Assembly: GCF_003590095.1 (NCBI RefSeq)
Contig: NC_039480.1
Location: 6,921,328-6,985,327 of the forward strand
Source: Trichoplusia ni
Taxonomy: Eukaryota > Arthropoda > Insecta > Lepidoptera > Noctuidae
Direction of reading: 5' to 3'
DNA: 64,000 nt
Positions 50,812-61,387 of the stretch are shown here, piece after piece. The notes below the pieces were generated by a model, which saw nothing but the letters and a program-made list of their open reading frames with translations, was not told where the DNA came from and made no database searches. The position numbers were made by a program, and so were the translations under genes. The stretch's first letter is position 1. The number at the start of each line of letters is the position of its first letter.

Positions 50812-50899
50812 TGCCCAGGACCGGGATGGTTGGCGCTCTTTGGGGGAGGCCTACGTTCAACAGTGGACGGCGATAGGCTGAGATGATGATGATGATGAT
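50812..50899 (+). mobile_element. RTE-type 3' end, short copy with GAT tail
   Basis: Encodes AQDRDGWRSL-like then EAYVQQWTAIG and TGA at 50879-50881, followed by (GAT)n. It is nearly identical at DNA level to the end of the copy at 40356. Severely 5'-truncated. Confidence 0.7.
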
Positions 50900-51045
50900 T
50901 ACACTATGAACGAAATGCCAGCGTGTTGTGGCTAATTGAGATGAAGCCTATGTGTAGTACTGAACCGTGCAAGGCTAAGATGATTGATGTTTTTTTAAAC
51001 GTCTTCCACATTAATCAAAGTAACTCCCATCGAGGGTATATCACA

Positions 51046-51122
51046 GAAAAAAAGTCACAAAGATGAGGGTCACAAATACCCTCAGACCCAGAACAAGCAT
51101 TTGGCAATCACAGAAATCGGAC
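51046..51122 (-). mobile_element. tRNA-derived SINE fragment, minus strand
   Basis: Its complement reads CTGTGATTGCCAAATGCTTG, TTCTGGGTCTGAGGGTATTT and GTGACCCTCATCTTTGTGAC, the middle of the SINE family. Both ends are missing. Confidence 0.45.
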
Positions 51123-52740
51123 CTTCATCTATAAATCAATCTGCTATCCGTGCACTCTTGCTTTACTTATCTGGTCTACTTTCCAGGTATTCATCTACAC
51201 CAGAGCATGAACATCAAAAACATATCAAAGAACCACTTAAAACTTAAATTATAAATTCTGCAGAATATCTGCAATGAAAGTCGGTAAATTCGCCACGTCC
51301 GAATAGTTTATTGGTGGCAATAAACAGCGAAACTCATAGTCTAGATCAAAACTGTCGGTGGGACACGACGCGCGCTCGTAAAACACCGAAACAGTAAAAC
51401 GGTACGTAAAACAACAATCGGTCGGTTCATAACACTTGCTGATGCTCCACACTCACACTGATATATTATTTTCCATTATTTCTTGCAATAAAAAACTTAT
51501 ACTCTCACCTACTCCTCACTCCGGTAGACATGAGGTGAAATGCAGAAGATGTGAAAATAAATGCGTAGTTTGTTTCATAACTTTATACTTGTTTTTGAGT
51601 AATAATAATATTTTTATGCGTCTCCCTGCTGAGCACTGGCTTTTCCCGTTCAGGAAAGGGACCACGCTAACTCACTGCAAGTTGGCGATTTTTGATTCCA
51701 ATATTAGGAATCTAGGTTTCCTCACCATATTTTCCTCTACCATTTTTCAGCAGTATCTTAGAATAAAAAAGAAAGCTTATTGAAAAACTCTCATTTCAGC
51801 AGTGCCTTTGGTACATTGAAATCCATGCATGGTACATTAGAACCCCAAGGCCACCACATTCTCATTTTCTTCGTAAAAGAAGATGGTGTATGTTTTAAAA
51901 TTTGTGTTCAGAAAAACATAGTTCAAACCTTTGAAATAATTATTTCTCATAGTTTTGTTACAGGTCTGGAGAAAGCAAGCAGTGAAACTATGAGGTAATT
52001 CACCTTTCAAATAAGAAAAGAAGAACCAGATCTGGGCAATCCGTTTGAGGGTAATGATGGCAGACATACACACAAATATGTCAAACCAATACAAACATTT
52101 TGCATCATGGTTGAAAATGGACAGTTATCAAAAATATACAAATCAGTCTACCTACACATAGAACTTGCACTCAAGCTGAGAAAATACTCACTTGAGAGAA
52201 AATACTAACTTGGACATTGGAAAATACTAACCGACAGTTATTACCATAAGTATAATGAAGTACCATAGCTATAAGTGATGAGCGCAATATGGGTATTTCA
52301 TAAATAACGTCGGATGTCTCAAGTGCTCTTGTTACTGTAAAGCTACGTCAAACTATTTGGAAGTTTCCACTACGTTCTCATTACGCTAAGTAACGATATT
52401 TTAGATAACACGCACTTGACAAGAACAAAAGCGAAACCAATTAAAATAATTGGAATATAAATGTACTATGAATCCAGTTTCCATATGAATGTGTAGCAAA
52501 TAAGTTTAAGTTTCATTTAAATATATTATACTTATATATCAAAACTGTGAACAATTTATTTTAACTGAGATACTTTTAAACCAAGGGCAATTCAAATAAA
52601 ATTAATTTATCCAAGATAGGTGTCAATATCAAACAGTCATCAAGCTGTGGAGAAGAAACGGTGCAACAAACCAAACTTCATTTGTTTTACAATATAAGTA
52701 AATAGGAGAAAGTCTCTTTACTAGCCTTAAGTAAAATCAA

Positions 52741-52939
52741 TCCTTACTAATATTAAAAATGTGACTTAAAGTTTGTTTGTAACGCTTTAACGTTAAAAAT
52801 CCATAATCAATCATCATAAAACTTTGTACACGTGATCTAACATGGATTGCAAGGAACATTTAATTTACCCGACTACAAAATAACAGGATTGTACTTTGTA
52901 GACATATTCCAAGCAGGCGAAGTCGCAGATGACGGCTAG
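52741..52939 (+). mobile_element. Non-autonomous Helitron with intact termini (199 bp, Lep1-like)
   Basis: Begins TCCTTACTAATATTAAAAAT after A52740 and ends GACGGCTAG before T52940, giving A^TC...CTAG^T. A small 3' stem (GCGA AG TCGC, 52917-52926) lies just before the end, as expected for Helitrons. It shares its 5' end with the 44906 fragment. No coding capacity. Confidence 0.65.
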
Positions 52940-55900
52940 TATATTTACATTTAACTCGATCTTATATCCTTGCTCTTACAACGGAAATTTACAAATCTAT
53001 ATATAACAACTACATAGCTCTAGAATAGCTCGAATAACGTCTATTTGAGGGTTTGGTTTCCTATTGTAATTAATCAGAGTGAATCTCAACAGCACACGTG
53101 TTGACACCTAACGCCAGTGTCCTCCGCTACTGCATTACTGAGGACAGGACAAACACATTTGTGAACTGTCAGATACAACCAGCTTGGAGCTTCATTTCAT
53201 GACGGGAATAGGATACTGATTGAGGTTCTAGTTTGGTTATAATGAAGACGAAAGATACGGGGATTTGGTTCAATGTTTTTTTCATAAATAATGTAATTCT
53301 ACGGATTTAGCACGTCATAAATTTATGGGCAATATTTTCACTCTGTCTTGACTTTTTTTATCTCATTCGAAACACCCAAAACAAATGAACATATTTCGAT
53401 AAATCATTTTAATTCAGCACCGATCCGACATCTGCTTAAATTAGGTTACGGAGATTTCATTCCTGATTTCGAAGTTCGACTCGATAATGCTGTGTTCGTG
53501 TTCGTACGTGAAAATAACAGGAATAAACTCACAATTTACGTAGAACGCGACGATACCAACATTACGAACAGGTTTTCCCACCGCAAACAATTTGCGGTTA
53601 CCTCGTAGACACCACAATTATGGAGGTAGTTACGATCTAAGTAGGCAGTTTCAGAGTGTTGGCAGTACTTTATAAGCTACTAACAATCTTGGTTAGAACC
53701 TCATTTTATAAGCTGTGTCAATTAAGGAAAGGTGTGGCTGGATGATGTCTTTGGGCAATTAAGGCAAACCTTGTCTTTTTTTTATTTATTTTTTCATAAA
53801 TGAAACATATTGTACCTTCTTTCACAAGTGCTTTTTTGTATCTATATGAGTTTCAAACTTATATTTCGAATCTAAATGCAAATGTCATTTGACACACCCA
53901 AAGCTGACAATAGCTACCACCCTTTTTGATGAGCTTTTCTACACCATGATGCGCATTAAAATACAAATGAGGCCATTGACTCACCATGATACGACGAAAA
54001 TAAAACATTATGCTTAGCGTGTGTAAATAAATTTAACGACAAACTATGCAGTGGCAAAGAATTAACAACAAGATTTCATCTAGTTAAAGTTTCACGTACT
54101 AAACCAAATTTAATTCGAGAGTTGGTATGGGCTCACCAGACTTAAACATAAACATTATCTCGCAACCGCGGGTAAGAACCACCTCATTTGATTCATAAAC
54201 GTAAACTCTAGCAAAGGCTTTATTTAAGAACTTGTGGAGAATTAAATTCGAGGGTTTTTCGCACCTAAAACAACATTTATCTTTAAATGTTTGAGCCCTT
54301 CGTAGAAACTTTTGTAAATATATTCAGTTGCGTTTCGCAAGCGAGGAGGAATTAAGGTTTCGACAAAGTTGTGAGACAGTTTTCCCACGTGATTAGAACA
54401 TGTGTACCAACAATGTTTCAAGCAAGTGGGGTAACTTGGGTTTAATTTATTTTACCGCACTCCAAGTGTATGTGCACTTAGGTATGCATACTATATACGC
54501 GAGCAAATTGTTGTAATTTTTCGCGTGTGATGTATAAAGATTTTGAAGAGAATTTTACAGTGAAGCACTGTTTAAAAGTAATCGAATTTATGTAATTATT
54601 TTTTTATTACTTTCAGAACCAACCGGAGTCCCTAATCATGAACTGACGATGGCAAAGTCTCAATTCGACTCCGAAACTAGTATCTATTTTTATATACTTA
54701 GGTATTAAATAAATAAGTAATTATGAATCCGCTTCACGTAAGTTTAAAATATATTTAGTAGCTGCAATAAATCCATATCAACCAACGATTCCTATTCAAT
54801 ATTTCAACGTAGTGTCTATTAATAAATCCGGATCACGGAAGCACAAAACAAAATGAGCTTCAAAATATAAAAACGTAATCCATAGAGCAGAAAAATCGTT
54901 CCACGTGGCCATTATCAGCCTTCGAATGTTTTGTTCGATTCCATTTCGATTTTAACCCTAAATAACGAATGTCAATCGGACGCGTTTAAATAAATACTGC
55001 GAAAAAATTGTGACGTTCGGGTGAAATAATGAAAACGTGTCGAGTATTCGACCATCGATTACCTACATACGATGCAAACACTTTTCACAAATAATGATTT
55101 ATTACCGTGGAGGCTGGAAACGCCAACGTCGCGTCGGTTAAGTTACAGGTCATTAGTCAAAGTGTTATGATGTAATATTTTCACACACATTTACCGTCAG
55201 CTGTAGTCGTGTATCGAGGACGCTTGCTTGCTCTCCACACTGACACTCGATTAACTATTTCACTAACGAGATGCGATAGACGTTACCCGACGCATCTAAT
55301 AAAAAAACAAGCTTTATTTTCCTCGCATGAAAATGTCGTAAGTTCAGAAAAATGTGAGGGGAATATGGAATGTAATAAGTTACTATTATGATTGTTTTTT
55401 ATTTCTATTCTATCTCTCTTACATGTCAAACAAAAAATATCACACCCGCTATCCACAATAATAACACAACCAACTTTTAGTTATTTAAAGTTAGCTGCTT
55501 CAATTCCCGGAACAATATGGTAACACACTCTCAATAGCTGTAGGTTATCGCGAAAAACAGTGAACACGTTGAAAAGTAAATAAAAAGTCCATCTGAATGC
55601 ATAAAGCTCGCTAACTCACACGTTGGGCACAGACGCGTAGACTGAACGGTAACGACAACAAAGGGATTTGAGCTCAAAATGTTACTTTTCAAGTTACTGG
55701 CTGTTGGCATAAAAACTAAGATGAAAATATAAAGCGCTTCTCGTGTGATTCAAAAGAGGTTTTAATACCACGAAGTACTTTCTATCTATGTATTTATGTC
55801 GTGTGATAGTGCCGTGTTATAAGCTCATTATTAGAAACTATTCGGGCATCTCAAGTAATTTAGACTGAGTTAAAGTTGTTTAAAAGCGCAAAGGATTACA

Positions 55901-55984
55901 AAGGACGTTGTCACTTGAAGTTGATAGTAATAATATTACAACAAGGTTTTAATTCAGAAATACTTCATATAAGACTGCACTGAA

Positions 55985-56187
55985 AGCCGCGTAGGTAGTA
56001 TAAGTCAATACTCCAAATCCACTGTCCGGGACATGAGGTTTCGATCCCTGCGATCACACGAAATGCTTAAACTAACAAGCATATTGTGTGATCCTCTAAC
56101 ACTTGTTCTGAGTGCCTTTGTGCATGTGTCTTGAATTTTTGTGAAACCTTCCGTGACAGATGAGTTAAGTTCCTAATTACGTGAGTT
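55985..56187 (+). mobile_element. tRNA-derived SINE, near full length
   Basis: The tRNA-like head ends in a one-base-expanded B box (GAGGTTTCGATCCCTGCG). The body contains ATTGTGTGATCCTCTAACAC, TTGTTCTGAGTGCCTTTGTG and CATGTGTCTTGAATTTTTGTG, with end AGTTAAGTTCCTAATTACG. It is one of the most complete copies here. Confidence 0.6.
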
Positions 56188-59100
56188 TTTTTTTAACTGT
56201 CCAATTGTTTTAAATTTAATAATGTTGACGAACATAAAAGCACATTAGAAAAAAATACTATACCTCCTAAAACACTAAGTAAATTGCTCATTTTAGTCAT
56301 AAGCAGAGATTTAAAATTTAAATACAAAAATCGTCTCGGACCGACCCAAGCTAAGCCTTTTTGTAAACATGTAATTTGTCACATGTCTAGTTCCAAAAAC
56401 AAAACTGGAAAACAACGAATCTCAGTCATTTGTTTCTTTAACTTCAGATGATTAACAATACGGCTTTGTTTTATCTGAACATTTCACATTTAATGTTCCA
56501 TGTAATGTCAGTGTGGGTAGTAAAATTGAAGCGCACACATTTCTGAATTTAAAGCGAATATTATCGCGAAGCACGCACTAAATTATTCTTTTTATATTAA
56601 TGAAATGGTTTTATTGTACTCGTATTCTGAAATTCTGCTTGACAGTACATCGTGTTGTTTTTTTTTGATAAGACTTTATAACGCGGGAAATTTTCTTTTG
56701 AGTAGGTATATTTAGTATTATCTTATAGTTGTTCTTTGCTTTTTAATAATAAGATATGATGATAATAAGATTTTAAGTTATAAATAGTAAAATGATAAAA
56801 ACCTATGTATATTTTCCCTTTTTTGTTTTCACAGCTCCATATTGTGCAACCACAGAATGGGCACTATTATATTTATAGTTTCTGAAGAGCAAATGAAAAC
56901 ATACACCAATACGTAAATAAATATAATTCTCAACAGTAATCAGAAACGTGTTCAATCTGAACTTGAATCTTAAACGGCTATTCGCCGATCACTGCTGTAC
57001 CTGAAGATCCAACCATGCAATGGGGACCATGACTAAAACCTAAACTATGATACTAACAAAACAACAAAAATTAGGAAAATAAATAGGACAGGGGCTTGTG
57101 ACGTAACAATTTTGTAAACGCGTTACACGCGTCACTCCCAGTCACTGTAATTTGACCAAACTATGTTTACCGGACATAAAAAATACAAGTAAGACTACAA
57201 ACCGATCACTTAAACATTCTTCATCACCATTAAACAGTTACATATTGTAACCAAAACATTCATTAATAGCAAAACCAATAAGTCAAGTATCCATTAATTG
57301 TCAGCGGCCATTTAATGGCGTGTGACCTTTAATCTTCTTTGTACTGTCTTAAGGCGATGATAAGGGAAAACAAATTGTTATTTTTTCTTTCCGGATTATC
57401 TAAGATTACTTAGACCCACCTCGGTAGAAAGTCCTTAAGAATAATCCACTCGAAAGCCTAATGACTTTGGTGAAATTCTGAGAGGATGATTAATTATCAT
57501 GTGCTGAGAAAACGGTCAAATAAAATATGTATATTTTTTTTTTGACATTGACATATAATATAGGTATTAATGAATGTTAAATAATATAAATGTTTATTTT
57601 CATGTACCTACATGCACCAATAATCGTTTGAATTTCTGTATGAGACTGTAAGTTTTTAAGCCCAGATCACAGACTCTCGTTCAATACAACTTATTTTTCA
57701 CAACATTTATCCGACGACAACTCAAATATATTTTCAACGATGCGTCAAATGCATAAACTCTTTCCATTTTACGTTTAAATATAGAAAAATCGTAACATTT
57801 GCATTTTTATTTGTGAAATTCTGTACAAATGAATATAATTTAAAGATTAAATATTATTTTAATGATAAAATACAAAGCAACGTGCCTCATTCAACTTTAT
57901 CGGGCGTGATATTATTGTTTGTACAGTCGACCCAATGTTATTGTATCATTTATTAGCGAGTTTACTTCTCGTTTTCGCGTTATTGAATTACAAACTTGTG
58001 TCAGAGATTTAAAACCGTATGCTTTTTACGTGATTGACACACCGGTGAAAAAATCTTAGGTGTGACTTAAAAATATATAGATGCGTGCAGGATTTAAAGC
58101 AATCTTTTACTTTTATTGTACATTTTCACGTATTTCGGTAAAGGAAGGTCCACAATATTAATTGGGGATTATCTACTTAAGAAATTAAATAACGTATTAT
58201 TGATAAATCCAAAAAAACTCCTAATTCAAGAAAAGTACTGCATAACCTCAGCATTCTCTACAGTCAACCAAAGGCATTCTTTATCATACATACATTTGTC
58301 TGAAGAACAAATCATAAAAAACTGTTATATGAATAAGTAATTAGTTTAAATCCTTATAAAACACAAAACCACAAACGCATGTAGTTTTCTTTTCATCTTT
58401 AAAAACATTTTAATGTAAAACTTGTGTATTTAATAAACCGTAAAATGTATTTATCCGACCCTCCTACGAGTACACACAGCCGCTGAGGTCTGTGGGCGCA
58501 GCCGTGCCGACTGAAGGTCACCTAATTTATCTTTTATACACCCCCTTGCCCCTCCCCACTTTTAAAAGGCTCATTTACGTTCGCACTTGATTGAACGGAC
58601 ACCTATTTGTATTTTGTTTTATGTGAGATAACTTTTAATAACATATTATATTTACGGTTTAATAAATATGCCACATACGATTGATGATCGAAAGTCATAA
58701 GTGATAACGCTTTTGACTACTAGTGACCTGTCACAACCTTCTAAGGTTTCTGATCCAGTGTTTCAGTTATGGTAAAGACAGTGCACTATATAACGCGGAG
58801 TGGTTTCTTTTTGGTCACATAAGGATGAAAATAATATTATATAAACATGTTTTTAAGAGATATTTCCACCAAATTGAAGTACTTCATGTATTTCACCGAA
58901 AACAGTTATCGTTGATTTATATTATTTTTACTCGTCGTTCAATTCGTAGATTCCTCGTAATTTAACTCCAATATTATACGGTTAATTACCGAGAGAAGTT
59001 TCAACTTTGAACTCGGCACGACATCAAAATATCTGAAGAATTTTTCAAGTATTTATGAAAAGAGTTTTTAATACTCACTAATTAAATATCTATCCTTATA

Positions 59101-61240
59101 TTACGGTAAGTAGTAGCATTGATTATATTGTGTGTTGAACTTTTTTACTTTAAATACAAATGAAGGGAAGGTGAGTAAATATAGTAATACCAGCCTCTAT
59201 ATAAGTCCCACCGTTAGCTACAAAATCATATGTGTGAATTCAAGACTTCTTCGGAATCGCCACACCAGGGTTTCCTGTAATCAGAACCCAAGAGGTTATT
59301 TGCGTCTTACTACGAATTCCGTCATAAATTAACAAATGAGTCTTGTTACTTGTAATAAATGATAAATAAAGTAATAAAAACAGATCGAAATTTAATAAAT
59401 ATCAAATTATTACTAAGAATATCTGCTTTAGAGTAACTAAAACCACCATTTCGAGGAAATCTACTTTTATTATCATTTAATAACTTCATCTGCGGCGGAC
59501 ACTGTTTGTTACTCTAATATGATTCACTTTTGACTTCCAAAGGGCTAAAATCTTTCGTGGAACAAATGCCTATCATAAATAAAGCTTCAGCCGGATATAA
59601 GAAGATGTAATACGTCAAAGTCGGGAAATTGGGAAGCTAACATGGTTTGAATCTATTCAGACTTACATAACAAGATACACTGAGGTAAAAGTAAAAAGTA
59701 TTTATAATAATATATTTTGATTCTTTACTAATAAACTGCGCATAACCAGAGAAATGAAACATGTTTAAATAGAGACAAAAAATGTGCTAGTACTGGCCGT
59801 ATTTTTGAAACATAACATTGAACGCCATTTTTTGAAGAATAATTCTATTTCTTCTTTCAATGTCCAATTGCGTTCTAATTTCAACTTTTACCACCGGCCA
59901 GATTATACATTTAAATACATAACGAAGGAGGTCGCGCTTAATGGTAAGTTAATTAATCCTCTTTCGTTTATGGTACAGTAACAGTCGCTTTGTAAAGCGT
60001 TTTTTGCAAAGCCGACAGTGGGGTCTTTAGATTAAAAGTCAGTCGGCGAGCTATGCGATAGAGCGTGCTATGCCGAGTTACAAAAGAAAAGGAAAGCGAC
60101 TTATTATCCGGGGAAGAAGTCGACATAGCTTGGTGAGTCAGCATTTTTTGAGTGGCTGCAATTGGCCATTCTTTTCGTAAGTATGACAGCCATTTCTCGA
60201 GTGTCTTGACAAGTTGTTGTAGAGTGCTGCCTCTTAAGAGATGAAATGAAGCTTCTCACCCCATAAATATAAATTTATCTTTTCGGTTTTGGAAAGGAAA
60301 GGAATCAGAGTTTAGGTATAATCTCTTGATTTTTTTTGGACCATTATAAATTCCTAAAATGTGGTACGTTTTGTGAGTTACCATTAAATATTAAGATTGT
60401 ATTATTATACTATTACTCCTATTTTCTAAAAAAAAACATAGTAAAACGCCTTCCGTCGTTTACCCGAAGACCAAAACATTGAATCATGTGCAAGTCAAAA
60501 TTAATTGCTTTCAAATAAGAAACCACAACTTTTAATAACTGAATTCTGCTACAATACCTCCTAGTATAAGACATAAGGTTCATAACAAAGATATTGGGTT
60601 CACGAGAACGTCGCGCAACATTTCTAGAACATTATCCAGGTTTCGTGTCACGTCGAGACGTTATCCAGCCTAGGAAAACTTATTAAAATATTAATCCATT
60701 TAGCTCTCGTTGTCAAAATTTTAATAACTAAAATTATTGCCTCGATAGCGATTGTTTTTGTTTCGTTTTTTTTTTCAAATAAACAAATTTCAAATAAATA
60801 TACACTTTGAAATTGATAAATGTTGTTAAAATATCAGACCTTTAATATACAGTGTTAAAACATAAATAACGAAGAATCATTATGTCCGGAAAAGGAATGA
60901 CTTTTATTTGTAAATATCAAGCAAAAATACTCTTTCCTTCTAAGATCACATTGATATATAAGACCAATTGTAATATGCGATATCCAATAACATATACCTA
61001 CCTAATCACAAAAGGCCCGGAGAAAGGTGCGGACTTTGCAGGTTAGAAATCATAACCAATATTTTGATAAAACGTACCCAAGAGCGCTAAAATGTTTTTC
61101 TTGCAGAATCGTAATATGATTCTTGCATGATATTCGTGCAGCGGTTTACTCACGCGTATTTATAGGGACCGCTCGACTTATCATCTTAGCAAGTTAAATC
61201 TTTACGGATATGTTTTACAACAAACCACAAAATTAAAAAC

Positions 61241-61387
61241 CTGTGACCAGTGGTTCGATCCCCGCGTAGGACAAACATTAGTGTGAAACACGAATGCTTG
61301 TCCTGAGTCTCTGTGTGTTTGGGCATGTGACTTAAATGTTTGTGTTACCCCTCGCGATACAAGGATTAAATTCCTTAATGAGACGTT
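61241..61387 (+). mobile_element. tRNA-derived SINE with perfect B box
   Basis: GGTTCGATCCC at 61252-61262 fits the RNA polymerase III B-box consensus exactly. It is followed by CGCGTAGGACAAACATTAGT, CACGAATGCTTGTCCTGAGT, GGCATGTGACTTAAATG and AAGGATTAAATTCCTTAATG. The head before the B box is short, so the copy appears truncated and the A box is not clear. Confidence 0.65.

Noticed and set aside
61241..61387. A tRNA gene, suggested by the perfect B box
   Set aside because: No cloverleaf can be drawn: no acceptor-stem pairing and no anticodon arm. The body and 3' end match the SINE copies instead.
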